64,000 nucleotides of DNA from Excoecaria cochinchinensis. Taxonomy: Eukaryota; Streptophyta; Magnoliopsida; Malpighiales; Euphorbiaceae. Location of the stretch: the NCBI GenBank assembly GCA_947683425.1, contig CANTUQ010000073.1:16149501-16213500 (forward strand), read 5' to 3'. Shown one piece after another: positions 20,127 through 32,437 of this stretch. The translations under genes and the position numbers were made by a program. Numbering within the stretch: position 1 is the first letter of the stretch; every line of letters starts with the position of its first letter. The notes beneath the pieces are model-generated. The model was not told the origin of the DNA. It saw only the letters and a list, made by a program, of their open reading frames with translations, and did not search any database.

Positions 20127-21540
20127 ATAAGATGAACGTCTTTGCTTACTTGTGTTATGTCTCTTATGATTTCACTATGCATAATTATGATCATAACTCA
20201 TTCATATTTGACATTGATTCAATTAATGCTATTCCATTTAATCTCAGAAACTTTGGGAGAACCTAAAGAAAATCTTGATAGCATCTGTTATAACTGCTGA
20301 AGAGAGATCAAAATTTGAGAGAATTAAAATAAAAGGTGAAAAAGTCTTTGCCTGGACCTAGGAAGACATGCCGAGAGATGATCATGAAGTCGTCAAACAC
20401 ACTAGGCTAGCATATCACAATCATGGGCCAGTCACACAGAATCTCAGAAGATTGAAGCCAGGAGGAATCCACAAGCAAAAATGAAGCCAAAATGTCTAGT
20501 CGAGGTTCAATGCCAGACTTAGTTGGTCGATGTCATCCTAAATCGAGAAGAGGAGGAGTGCGTGTATGTGTAAACTATTAGGATTTAAACAAAGATTATC
20601 CTCAAAAGAACAAAAAAAAAAGAAAATTAAAAAAAACATAAAAAAAGGAGAAGGAAGGAAAAGAATCAATATGTAGATCTGAAAAAAATAAAAGAAAAGA
20701 GAAACTATTTAGGGGCAAGCTTTATTTAGATCCCGTTGACCAATGCATGCTCGTACTTTGCCATTTTTCTTGACTTCCAAGAAGGACCAAAAGGGGTATA
20801 TTGACTTATAATGGACACGGGTTACTCGAGCATAGGAATAGACATCATAGGGAGGTGTACTCTATTGCCTCAAATGGACAACGTCATCAAAGAAAATCCC
20901 AAGGAAATCCAATATATCGATATGGCCTCCCACACCACGTAGGGTTCAAGGACAGAAGGATGATTTATAGCTAAGGCTAGGAAGTTGCTATAGGGGTATG
21001 ACATTAAAGTCCACTAACAAAGAAAATCTTGGTCAAGATGATCCAAAACTACAAAGGTTAGGTAAAGAAGTTGCCTTTTGTATTTCGAAGCTATAGAATG
21101 AACTACTGTCGGAACCTCTAAAAGAGTCACCCATTATTCCTCGACACAGGGGGCAGAGCCGGTATAGCCAGTCAAAGTGGAGCTCGACTCTTTGAGGACA
21201 TTTATGGAAACCCAGAATTCAAAGGTCGACAGGACACAACAACAACAGCAACAGTTAGACACATCAGACAAGGACAGGTCGTGAGACTACTGCCACGATC
21301 ATATCTATCAGTAAACACTCTGCTCGATGATCCAGGAAGCAACCATTGAAGAAGAAAGGCTTAGCCCTTAAACAAACAAGTTCAAATGTTCCATACAAAT
21401 GAGGCAAGTCCAGGCCGAAGTGAGAGGATCCCCTTGTTCTTAAGAAATTATTATCCGAAATAGCAGCAACAGACAGCAATGAAGATGACTTCAAGAACCG
21501 ATCAACGTCGACGAACTCAAGAGGGTCCATGGCTAAAGAC
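20127..21540 (+). pseudogene. Pol relic of C+ (pre-RT, RT fragments, integrase C-terminus)
   Basis: Decayed pieces in order: a pre-RT region (20130-20440) matching B (FIFDID, VFAWT-like); a short forward RT fragment (20551-20608, VRVCVNY*DLNKDYP); an A-rich spacer; an inverted RT fragment (20712-20774); and a decayed integrase end (from about 21050: RSYRMN..., then VLKKLL...TDSN near 21430-21500). In B the forward RT motif and the corresponding integrase end are about 2.3 kb apart; here nearly all of that is deleted. Multiple stops in every frame. Confidence 0.8.
20551..20774. repeat. Inverted duplication of an RT fragment in C+
   Basis: Forward arm 20551-20608 reads GTGCGTGTATGTGTAAACTA and on to AACAAAGATTATCC. 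The reverse arm 20712-20774 reads GGGGCAAGCTTTATTTAGAT and on to CATTTTTCTTGAC. Both correspond to the RT stretch coding KKNGKVRVCVDYRDLNKACP in B (58930-58995). The arms are separated by ~100 bp of A-rich sequence. The same arrangement is in both C- internals. Confidence 0.8.
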
Positions 21541-24537
21541 ATAAAAATTAAAAGAAGAGAATAAAAGCCCAGCGGGTCGAAAACCGAAAAAAGGCAGCCT
21601 TGCTAAAAATGGGCGCCTCGTCAGGGTGAAAATCGAGAAAAGGCATCCTAGGCAAAAATTAGAGGCTTAAGAGAAAATATCCAATCAAGAAAACCCGATA
21701 GGGCTGATTGGAGACAGGAGTTTGATGCTTATAAGATCTACTCTGAAATTAGATGTAGTTATGCATTTTGAATCGATGTTAGATAATGATCATGTATAGG
21801 GAAATCATACTGAAATGTACACAATCTTTGCAAATACACGTGTTCATTATTTTCTAGTTCATTTATAAAAAGAGAAATGTTGTTCATTGCTGAATGCATG
21901 AAATCTAAATAAGTACACTCTGCTCCTGCTCTCACCATCCAAATGTCTAAGCCGATGAGGTCTAGTATTGATTGCGGGACTAAACACCTACCTCTTGAAT
22001 GCATTAGTGGGAGTGAAGGAACAACGCTCGACAGATGGTATAATAGTCTTCGCCGATAGATCGCCTAGAGGCCGTGATGTTCGGAGGTAATAGCCGAAGA
22101 TAAAGGTCCACCTTAGAAAGATAGAGATGCCTCATTAATCCCTCTGAACTATTGAGCACAATGGGTAGTAAGGTAAAAGGCAGCCTCATGAAGCCTTAAG
22201 GAACCCGATCCTCATCTGCTACCTCACCCAATCTAGTAACTCATTCATCAAGGGAGGCCATGGAATGCAACTGATGCCTAGAGAGAAATACCTCAGAGAA
22301 TAACTATTGATTACCCTAGGAAGGGGCTTTAATAGTAGCTTCAACTTTTCTTGCAGCCGTACCTGAAAGGCAAGAGAGTCTTAAAAAAAATAAAAAAAAG
22401 GGCCGTTAGAGATAAAAACCGTGATTGGCGCTCTAAGCAAAAGTTAGGCCAAAGGGTAGGGTGAAAACCTGGGAACAGGCAGTCTGTCCTTCAAAAAATG
22501 AAAATGAATAAAAGCTGCTTTAGTGGGTTGGGTCCATTCCAGGCAAAAATTAGGCATAGGGTTATGTGAAAATCCTTAAAAGGACGCATTTCCTGTTAAG
22601 AAAAGCTAGTGTGAAAATCCACAAGGGACACACTACCTTTAAAACAATGACTTTTGATGCCTGGAGCGATAAGGCGGCATTACTCCGAATGACTTTCCTT
22701 TAGGCAGAACTTGATTCAGAGTCCTGAGGTAAAAATGCTCATTGACCGAGGGGCAAAGATACGTACGAGTCAGTTCTCATTGAAAAGATTATGGGTCAGA
22801 GTCCGTAAAACCAAGACAATGCTTTTCGAGAGCATCAGACAATGTGGGCAGCCGAGCACTACCCTCAATGAATCCCTTAACCACTTGGGATGTGGTCTAT
22901 TCATTTTTACATATCACATGCATATCACGTGCATTTAATCTTTTACACGTATAGATATGCACACACAATTCTTGTACATTAATCCTTTGCATGTGTTTCT
23001 TATATATAGTTTTGTATGTATATTTCACACCCATGATTCCATACACACACACAGTCTATTGTATATGTTGTTATGTACATGATTCAAAAGGAAAGGTCCG
23101 AGTAGACCTCATGAGCAAAGACGGTCCAAAGGACAGATTCATATCAACATTATCGGCACAGTATCCAGTATAAAATCAGGTGTATACGTACAGAGGTGGA
23201 ATGCCCAGAAGAACAAACCTATTCATGACACGCCATGCTAAGGGTAATTCGAAATCCCGCAAATCCATAGAAAAGAAGATCCTTTGAGAAGTCGAACTAT
23301 CCACACATACTTTAATCGGAGGCAATCAAATGTAAAAATGGGCTGAGGTACAATTTCAGCTCTATATTGGCGTTCATCCATGCCGAACAATCAAGTCAAG
23401 ATGAAGTCCTCACTAGAATGGAATCTCAAGGACCTGCTCCTAAAAAGACATTTAAGAGAGCAAGCCGACTCATACACACCATGTCAGGAGCAACAAGGTA
23501 AGTTTCTCTACCGTAAGATGTATGCTTGTACACATCACACAATAGCCAAGATGAAGTCCTCACGAGGGAAGAAACTCAAGGACCTTCTCCCAAGAGGGAA
23601 AAGAATAAGCCTTTCCATGCACACCATGCCAGGAGCAAACAGGTAAGTTTCTCTGTCATAAGATGTACGCTCACACACATCACACAATCCGAATTCAAAT
23701 GTATGTATATTGCACACACATAATTCCACACATGTGCACAGTGTTTTGTATACGTACATGGCTCAGATGAAGGGTCCAAATAGACCTCATGCTTAAAGAT
23801 GATCCAAGAGATGAGTTCACCTTAACATTGTCAGATTCATGCACGCCATGTCGGGGGCAATCAGGTAAGTTTCTATGTAATAAGATATACGCTCACACAT
23901 AGCACATAGTAAGTGTATCAAAGCCAAATTCAAATGTACAAATTCTCAAACAAATGCAAATATACAAAGAATACAAACTCTCACATCAAAAAATGCAAAT
24001 TCTCAAATAAAACAAAACAAAACAAAAAGAAGAAGACATTTTCAAGGCCTTGAAAATCCCATATACTGTAAATACATTCAAAATGTAAAGATTAAAAATA
24101 AAACAAGGAAAAAACAGAAACAAAAACGAAAATAAAATAGAAAAATCACCCGCCTGCAGACAAACAACAAAATTTCAAATCTAATTTTTTCTTTGAGAAA
24201 GCTCAAATATTTTTTCCACCCCGGAGGCTCAGCATCAAATTCTCTCACCCTCTTCAGAAGTATGAAGGTCTTTTCAATAAGGAGGCTGCATTAGAGATGA
24301 AAGAGGAATCGATATCTGTCATGTCACAATCAGTGCAATCAAGAAAATGGGGAATAACCAACCGTCCTTCGGGGGCACACTCTGACATCGGCCCTAACAG
24401 GTATGTATGGCCATAGGTATGCGTCTTTTATATGCCCTGTACATTTGCTTTTCCCTTGTTGTAGTAAAAAAGAAGAGGTCCAGGATAAGCACCAGTAAAA
24501 AAAGTGACAAATGGTTCACCATACCGACCTAAGGATG
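21541..24537 (+). other. Non-coding 3' region of C+
   Basis: 21541-22690 matches the 3' untranslated region of B (61843-62940). From about 22690 it departs: B has the antisense accessory ORF, while C+ has unrelated sequence with CA/TG-rich stretches (22900-23060) and ~150-240-bp repeats (23395-23880). Frames are short and I support no gene here. The end (24470-24540) is shared with the C- elements. Confidence 0.65.
23395..23880 (+). repeat. Repeats carrying CAGGTAAGTTTCT donor-like sites in C+
   Basis: Units hold GTCAAGATGAAGTCCTCAC, a region ending CAC(A/G)CCATG(T/C)C(A/G)GGAGCAA and then AGGTAAGTTTCT(C/A)T (near 23496, 23641 and 23865). The minus strand of both C- internals carries related copies (near 28975, 29195, 29340; 38460, 38685, 38830). 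AGGTAAGT matches the plant 5' splice-site consensus; use is not shown. Confidence 0.65.
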
Positions 24538-24977
24538 GTCGACAGATCAGATAATATACTAGCCGGATGGGGGTTAGCAGATCAGACATTGCACTAGCTG
24601 GATGGGGGTTTGTAGATCGGACATTGTACTAGCAGGATGGGGGTTAGCAGATCAGACATTGCACTAGCCGGATGGGGGTTAGCAGATCAGACATTGCACT
24701 AGCCGAAAGGGGGTTAGCAGATCAGACATTGCACTAGCCTGATGGGGGTTAGCAAATCAGACATTGCACTAGCCGGATGGGGGTTAGCAGATCAGATAAT
24801 GCACTAGCCGGATGAGGGTTAGCAGTCAGATAATGCACTAGCCGGATGGGGGTTAGCAGATCAAAATATTGTACTGACCAGATGGGGGTTACCAGATAAG
24901 ATATTGTATTGACCAGATGGTGGTTAGCAGAATAGATATTATACTGACCGGATGGGGGTTAGCAGATCAGATATTAT
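24538..24977 (+). repeat. 35-bp minisatellite of C+ (about 12 copies)
   Basis: Consensus unit about GATGGGGGTTAGCAGATCAG plus ACATTGCACTAGCCG. Later copies drift to GATATTGTACTGACCA. C- inserts after the last copy (24977); the repeat sequence continues at 46521 (ATTACACTGACCGAATAA...), which confirms the join. C- carries only about 5 copies (28140-28320 and 37620-37810). Confidence 0.9.
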
Positions 24978-26079
24978 TGTGATGCGCGCCGAACCCCGTG
25001 AGCGCCCCTTGACCCCCCGCTTGAGGGCTATCGGGCAAGTGAGATTCGTTGACAACTTGCGACGAATTGCAAGTGCGTCTATTTTGGGCAACAAAGAGGT
25101 TTCATGGAGTAGCCACCCAGTAAAACATTGGGAAAGTTACTCTCGCCTCGGACAGCCTAAGATAGCACATGTATCCATTTTGGGCAAACCAAAAGGGGTC
25201 TTAGAGGACGAACCTCTCTCCCTTGGAGCCTAGGATTTATTGAGTCATTTGGCGAGACGCATAAGGGGTCTTGGAGGTCTTATTCTAATGAGTGATCGGA
25301 TAGACCCCTCGCCTCGTTGAGCCCAAAGACCAGAAATGTGTTCGGGACTTCTCATCTATTTCTACCTTGATTAATTTTACAATTAAGTTTTGAGTTCATT
25401 AGTTCGCTCTCTCTCCACACGGTGCAGCTTAATTAAGGCGCAATTATCCATTGCTAAAAGCGATAAATAAATAAATTGCCTAAAAATATAAAAATAAATT
25501 AGATAACAAATGGGACAGAACAATCCCTCAATAAATAATAAATAAACACATACGAAAGATTAAAATGTAACATACACAAATCGGGCTATTCATTTAGACG
25601 GGAACATTGGTTCCCGACTACTTGTTTTATAAAAAAGCATAAAATTCTCAAATCGGTTTAAATCTTTTAGTTTGGTACGAAAACGAGGACATTGGTCCAG
25701 TTTTGTTAACAAATATTCGATTTAGTATAAAACATTTGTGTCGTGTTTCTTTTTAAAGCGGTCAAAAATCCTTTATTATTACAGACCACAAGCGAATAAA
25801 AGAAAATGAAATAATAATTACATATTTCAAAAATAAATAATAAATAAATTCTAATCTATTTGTCTCGACCACGCTCCTTGGGCGAGCCGTATACCACTCA
25901 AGGTTACAATCATGACAGAAAATAATATTAGTTAGTAATGAATTAAATTAAATTAAATGATAAATAAATGAATAAATAATTAATTAATTGGATAAATAAT
26001 CGAATGAAATAAATTGAGAGTTAATTCGGTGTAGTAAAAATAAGATTAGTGAATATAAGACTCAAATGACAATTATGAT

Positions 26080-26530
26080 AATGCTAATAATGATACCATA
26101 AAATAATAATAGTAACATGACAAAATAATAATAATACTGATAGTAATTACACAATCACCATAATAATAAAGATAATAATATACTAATGACAGTAATGATT
26201 ATGAAATGCATTAAACATAAAATAATAATATTTATAACAATGAATAATAATAATAACGGTAACGATGATATGACAATAATAATAAACTAATAATTACAAT
26301 AATAGTTATAATATAAAATAAATAATATTAATAATAACAAATAATTGATAATAAACATAAATGCATCATAATAATGATAATAATAATAATAATAAAAATA
26401 AATATAAAAATAATAATAATAAATAATAAAATTAATATTAAAACAGAATAATAAATAAATAAAAATAAATGTAATAATAATATTATAATAATAATAATAA
26501 TAATATTAAGAATAATGAAAAAATAAATAA
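26080..26530. repeat. AAT/ATA microsatellite-like block in the left C- LTR
   Basis: Long stretches of TAATAATAATAAT and AAATAAATAAAT. The same block is at about 35450-35900 and 45070-45530 with small length differences. Confidence 0.85.
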
Positions 26531-26539
26531 ATAAAAAGG

Positions 26540-26880
26540 GAAAATGGGGTTTATCGGTCGCCGGAGAGGCAGTGGCCAACACCTCCACCGTCCCAGTGTA
26601 GATCGCCATCACAGGGTCTCACCGGCAGTGTCCACGCGCCGGAAGCCGGCGCCGATTAGCCGAAAATCGCGTGCGAAGCCACTAACCTTGTCTCACCGTT
26701 CTCCTTCGATTTCCTCTTCTCCGGCGAGTGGTGGTGGCGGGCGGCCACCATCGGGTACGTCTGGAGTCGCCCTGTCCGGCGACGGAGCGCGTGCAGCGGT
26801 GCACTGCCTTGGCTGGCCGGCGATGAGCCCGCTTCCTCCCTTTCTCTTTCTTCTCCCTTCTTCTTTCCATCGTCTCTGTT
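26540..26880. other. GC island in the left C- LTR
   Basis: About 340 bp of GC-rich sequence (CGGCGAGTGGTGGTGGCGGG, GCCGGCGCCG) bounded by the AAT block and a CT-rich tract. The other C- LTRs carry it at about 35920-36250 and 45550-45890. Short frames exist on both strands but none stays open in all three copies, so I do not call a gene. The composition resembles a GC-rich plant 5' leader or first exon, but the origin is unknown. Confidence 0.6.
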
Positions 26881-27511
26881 CCCGTTGGCCTGGGTCTCCT
26901 TCTCTTTTTATTTGTTTCTTCTTTTTATTTCGTCTTTTATCTGTGCTCTTTTGGTTTAGGCTCCCTTTTACTCTCAGGTCTTGCTCTCTCTTTTCTTTCT
27001 TTTTTTCTTTCTCTTTTTTATTCTTTCTTTCTTCTTCCTTTGGTCGGTCCTCTCCCTGTTCTTGCTCACTCTTTTCTTTCTTTTCCTTTGCTTAGCCGAC
27101 CTCCCTCTCTTGGTCTTCTTCTTTTCTTTTTATCCCACCAAATAGGTTAGATTAGGTCGGTCGCCAACTCCCTCCAATAATTCCTCCATTTTTACTTTTT
27201 AATTAATTAAATTTACTTAAATAATTACACATTTTAATTTACTTAAACTAACACATATATCAATTAATTAAGTACTCTACATTTTAACTAATTAATTAAC
27301 TAAATAATCTTTAATTTCACATACACTTTAATTTCCCAATAATATTAACTAATTAATTAACTAATAATATTAACTAATTAATTAACTTATTAATTTTAAA
27401 TCATACATACATATATATTTTTTAGAGGAAATTATCAAGGAGTCAAATGCCATTTTTTTTTTCTCTCTTTTTTTACGTATGTTATGCCGGACTCGGGACC
27501 CGGTGCCTACA

Positions 27512-28320
27512 ATTGCCCCCAATTTTGGAGAAGCTAGTGCCTAGACACCTAGGTGAGCCAAAATTTAGAAAAGAATGAGAGAATTGCAAACCTGAGGCGG
27601 ACCTTACCTTGTTGGCGCTGGTACATATGCCCTTACCGGTCTCGTCTCGACCTGTCTCTGCTGGCCTCATCTCGGCTCATACAGCTTTGGGAGATGTAGT
27701 ACTCTCTGACTACACACTCAATTTGTGGCTTGTTTTACGATGATTGTTCCGCTAGCCTCGTCTCAGCCTACACGGAGTTTGTGAGACGTAGTACTCTCTG
27801 ACTACAGCCTCTATTTGCGATTTGTTCTATCGCTGGTGCCCCACTAACCTCGTCTCGGTCTGCACGGTGGCTGGCCTATATCGCTAGCCTCGTCTCGGCT
27901 TGCACGATGTGAGGTGAAGTGTCTCTAACTCCATCCTCTGTCGTGATCTGTTCTATCGCTGGCGCCCCACTAACCTTATCTCTGTCTGGACGGTGGCTGG
28001 TCTGTACCGCTAGCCTCATCTCGGCCTGCATGGTGTGAGGTGTAGTTTCTCTAACTCCATCCTCTGTCACGATCTGTTCTATCGCGTGTGATTGAACATT
28101 CTGTCTTGGTAGCCGCTTCTGGGCTTGTACATCCTATTTGTTAACCATTATTCGGCCAGTGTAATATCTGCTAACCACCATCTGGTTAATACAATATTCT
28201 GATCTACTAACCCTCATCTGGCTAATGCATTGTCTGATCTGCTAACCCCCATCAGGCTAGTATAATGTCTGATCTGCTAACCCCCATCCGGCGAGTATAA
28301 TATCTAATCTGTCGACCATT
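27512..28320 (-). repeat. Polypurine tract and 3' minisatellites, left C- internal
   Basis: The minus strand reads AAAATTGGGGGCAAT directly before the LTR (plus 27512-27526), a polypurine-type tract. From 27600 to 28090 there are degenerate repeats of CTAGCCTCGTCTCGGCCTGCA with TCTGTTCTATCGC. From 28140 to 28320 there are about five copies of the 35-bp unit. No coding content. Confidence 0.8.
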
Positions 28321-30880
28321 CTTAGGTCGGTATGGTGAACTATTCGTCGCTTTCTTGTTGGCGCTTATCCTGGACCTCTTCTTTTTTACTACAACAAGGG
28401 AACAGCAAATGTACAGGGCATATAAAAGACACATACTTGTGGCGGTACATACCTGTTGGGGCCCGTGTCAGACGGGTGCCCCCTTGAAGGACAGTTGGTC
28501 GCTCCCCATTTTTTGATTGCACTGACTGTGACATGCCAAATATCAATTCCTCTATCATCTCCAATGCAGCCTCCTTGTTAAAAAGACCTGCATACTTCTT
28601 AAGACGGTGAGAGAATTTGATGTTGAGCCTCCGGGGCGAAAAAAAGATTTGAGCTTTCTCAAAGGAAAAAATTAGATTGAAAATTTTGTTGTTTGCCTGC
28701 AGGCGGGTGATCTTTCTATTTTGTTTTCATTTTTGTTTTTGTTTTTCCTTGTTTTGTTTTTGATCATTACATTTTTGGATGTATTTAGAGTATATTGGAT
28801 TTTTAAGGCCTTGAAAATGCCTTTTCTTTGTGTCTTGTTGTTTTGTTTGTGTTGTTTTTGTTTGAGAATTTGTATTCTTCATATATTTGCATTTTTTTTG
28901 AGAATTTGTACATTTGAATTTGGCTTTTGTACACTTTGTGTGATGTGTGTGAGCGTACATCGTCTGATAGGGAAACTTATCTGTTTGCTCCCGGCATGGC
29001 GTGCATGAATCTGACAATGTCAAGCTAAACTCAACTCTTGGATCATCTTTAAGCATGAGGTCTATCCGGACTCCTCATCTGAGCCATGTACCATATACAA
29101 AACACTGTGCACGTGTGTGGAATCATGTGCATGCAATATTCATTTGAATTCGGATTGTGTGAGGTGTGTGAGCGTACATCTTATGATAGAGAAACTTACC
29201 TATTTGCTCCCGGCATGGCGTGCATGAATAGGCCTGCTCTTTTCCCTCTTGGGAGCGGGTCTGTGAGATTCTTCTCTCGTAAGGACTTCATCTTGATTAT
29301 TGTGTGATGTGTACAAGCACATATCTCATGGTACAGAAACTTACCTCGCTGTTCCAGGCATGGTGTGTCCGGATAAGCTTGTCCTTGTTGGACATTCCAC
29401 CTCTGTACATATTCACCTGACTTTATGCTGGATACAGTGGCAACTTATGTTGAGCTTAATCCGTCCTTTAGACTATCCTTGTTCATGAGGTCTATTCGGA
29501 CTTTTCACTCAGAATCATGTACACAATAACATATACAATAGATTGTGTGTGTGTATGGGATCATGTGTGTGAATTGTACATACAAAACTATATACAGAAA
29601 CACATGCAAAGGATTAATGTACAAGAACTATGTGTGCATATCTATACGTGTAAAAGATTGAATGCACGTGACATGCATGTGATATGCAAAAACCAATAGA
29701 CCACATCCCAGGTGGTTAAGGGATTCATTGAGGGTACTGCTCGGCTGCTCTGATGCCCCCTGAAGGACCTAGAAAGGCGTTGTCTTGGTTTTAGGAATTT
29801 TGACCCAACCTTTTGAATAGAACTGACTCGTGTGCATCTTTGCCCCCAGTCAGTGAGCGTCTTGCCCCCAGGACCCTGGATCAAGTTCTGCTTCATGTAC
29901 TACCTGCCCAAAGGAAAGTTATCTAATGTAATGCCGCCTTATCGCTTCAGGCTCCAAAAGTCATTATTTTAAAGGTAGTGTGTCCCTTGTGGATTTTCAC
30001 ACTAGCTTTTCGTGGCAAAAAATGCGTCCCTTTTTGGGATTTTCACATAATCCTGTGCCTAACTTTTGCCTGGAATGGACCCAACCCACTCCAGCGGCTT
30101 TTTTTTTTTTTTTTTTCTGAAGGATAGACCGCCTGTTCTCAGGTTTTCGCCCTGCCCTTTGGCCTAAATTTTGCTGAGAGAGCCAATCACGGTTTTCATC
30201 TCTAACGGCCTTTCCCCTTTTTTTTCTCTCTCTTTTTTTTTTGGGATTCATAAGGCTGCCTTTTTCATTACTACCCATTGTGCTTGATAGTTTAAAGGGA
30301 TTAATGATGAAGTGAGGCATCCCTGACATTCTAATGTGGATCATCAGCTTCGGCTTCTACCTCCATAAATTATAGCCTCTAGGCTAGCTACAGGTGAAGA
30401 CTATTATGTCATCCATTGGGGATTATTCCTTGCTTTCATGAATTGAAAAGGTAGGTAACTAGCCTTGCGATTTAAAATAAAACTCATCGACCTAGGCATC
30501 TGGATGATGCGAGTAATAGCTGAGTGTGGCCGTTTAGATTTCATGCATTCGGCAACGAACGATGTTTCTCTTTTTATAACCGAACTAGAAAATAATGAGC
30601 ACAAGTATATGCAAAGATTGTGTACATTTCAGTATGATTTCTTTACACATGATCATTATCTAACATTGATTCAAAATGCATACTACATCTAATCTCAGAG
30701 TAGATCTTATAAGCATCAAACTCCTGTCTCCAATCAGCCCTCTCGATTTTCGTGATTGGACGTTTTCTCTCAAGCCTCTAATTTTGCCCAGGATGCCTTT
30801 TTATCGGTTTTCACCCTGACGAAGCACCTAATTTTAGCAAAGCCGCCTTTTTTCGATTTTCAACCTACGGGGCTTTTATT
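28321..30880 (-). other. Non-coding 3' region of the left C- internal
   Basis: Homologous to C+ 21541-24540 in reverse. It contains donor-like repeat units and T-rich tracts (30100-30240). The small frames here are not conserved between copies as proteins; I see no gene. Confidence 0.65.
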
Positions 30881-32283
30881 CTCTTCTTTTGATTTTTAAG
30901 TCTTTTGCCATAGACCCTCATGGGTTTATTAACGTTGATCGATTCTTCAGTGTTGTCCATTGCTGCTGTCTCGGATAACAACTTCTGAAGAGCAGATGGA
31001 ATCCTATTGCATTGTCCTAAATTTGTCTCATTCATGTGAACATCTAGTCTCATTAAATCTCTCTCTTTCTGTGGTTGTTTTCTGGCTTCCTCCCCGGATG
31101 ATCGAGCAGAGTATTTTCTCATGGGTCAAACTATGGTAATAATTTCATGACTTGTCTCTGTCCAACATGTTTGACTACTGCTGCTACTGCCATGCCCAGC
31201 TGGCTTTTAGAATTTGGGCTCTCATGACTATCCTTAAAGATTTGAACTTTACGTCGATTGACCATACGACTCCTGCCCCCGTGACTCTTGTGGAGGTTCT
31301 GATGGTGGTTCTTCAGCGTTTGAAGTGCAAAAGGCAATTTTTCAGCCACATCTTATAGTTTCGAGCCATCTTGACCAAGATCTCCTTGTTAGCAGCCACT
31401 CCTGCCCCATTGGTTTGAGGGCACTATAAAGAGGACTTGTGTGCTACTAGAGCAACTCCATGGCCCAAGTCATAGCTCGTCCTTCCGTTCTTGAATGTTG
31501 TGTGGTGTGGGAGACCATGATCCTGCCCGTTGGGGCTGTAGGGCATACCATATGTTGTTTATTCCCAAGTTCAAGCAACTTATATCCATTATAAGTTGAT
31601 ATAATCCTTGTGTTCCTTTTTAGAATTCAAGAAAAATGGTAAAGTACGGGCATGTGTAGATAAACGGGATTTGAACAAAGCTTGCCCCCCTATGATGAAT
31701 TTTCAATGTACACGCTGATTTGATTTTTTCTTTTATTTTTCTTTCCTCTTTTTTTTCCTCTTTTTTTTTTCTTTTTTGCTTTTTTTCAAACAACATTCCC
31801 TTTTAACAAGCTTCGCTCAAATCCTGGAGTTCACACATACGCGCATCACTTCTTAACCATTGGAACCATCATTGGTTAATCCAGTCGGGCGTGGAACTTT
31901 GACTAGGGATTTTGGCCTTATTCGTGCTTGTGGATTCCATTCTTTAACCTGTTTTGCCTCTTTTGGCTTTAATCTTTTGAGTTTCTGTGTGACTGGTCCA
32001 TGATCGGGATATCTGGAATGATGTGCTTGAAGATTTCGTTGATGACTCTTAGCATGTCTTCATATGTCCAGGCAAAGACTTTTTCATATTTTGTTTTCAT
32101 TCTCTCAAATTTTAATCTCACTTCAAGAGTTCTAATAGATGCTATCAAGATTTTCTTCAGATTCCCCAAAGTTCTGAGATTAAACTGAGTGGCATCAATT
32201 AAGCCAATATCAAATATTAATGAGCCATGATCATGCATAATGAAATCATAAGAGATGTAACACAAGTAAGCAAAAGCATTCAT
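30881..32283 (-). pseudogene. Pol relic of the left C- internal
   Basis: On the minus strand: a pre-RT segment (32283-31969) matching B, with KYEKVFAWTYEDMLR; a forward RT fragment (31855-31807); a purine-rich spacer; an RT fragment in opposite orientation (plus strand 31629-31689, KKNGKVRACVD.RDLNKACP); and a decayed integrase end from about 31440 to 30900, including KLLSETAAMDN. Frames are broken throughout; there is no RT catalytic core and no RNase H. Confidence 0.8.
31629..31855. repeat. Inverted RT duplication in the left C- internal
   Basis: Arm 1 (31807-31855) is the RT stretch in element sense on the minus strand. Arm 2 (31629-31689) is the same RT stretch on the plus strand. The spacer is a T-rich tract on plus (31715-31800). 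Arm 2 is the better preserved. Confidence 0.8.
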
Positions 32284-32437
32284 CTTATTAGTGAAATCAA
32301 AATGTCATTACTAAATAGTTCAAAAATAAAAACAGCATTCTAAATAGCTAATCAACTTCCGCTCCTGCCAACACAGCTACCGCGGCCGATGGTCTATCAT
32401 CATCCTTGAAAACCATTTTTCCTTTCCACCTAGGTGC

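Larger units (their letters stand above)
24978..27511 (-). repeat. Left LTR of C- (3' LTR of the complex)
   Basis: Plus-strand edges are TGTGATGCGCGCC and CCGGTGCCTACA. On the minus strand the order is an AT-rich start with TAATTAATTAAC repeats, ATAAAAAG near 27140 (possible TATA), a CT/GA-rich tract and GC island (26540-26880), an AAT/ATA-rich block (25850-26530), paired GGACCAATGTCC-like motifs (25687-25698 and 25601-25614), and U5 repeats (about 25330-25080). Confidence 0.92.

Noticed and set aside
24538..24977. Regular 35-bp repeats as a CRISPR-like array
   Set aside because: The units are head-to-tail with no spacers: a minisatellite in a retrotransposon 3' region.
26544..27095. 183-codon plus-strand frame in the GC island of the C- LTR
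   Set aside because: It runs through the GC island and CT-rich tract in the antisense direction of the LTR. The homologous frames at 36006 and 45642 are broken, and no domain is recognisable.
28721..29056. Phe/Leu-rich or Lys-rich frames at 28721-29056 and 38169-38423
   Set aside because: Low-complexity T-rich tracts of the C- 3' region; the sense strand of the element has no matching gene.
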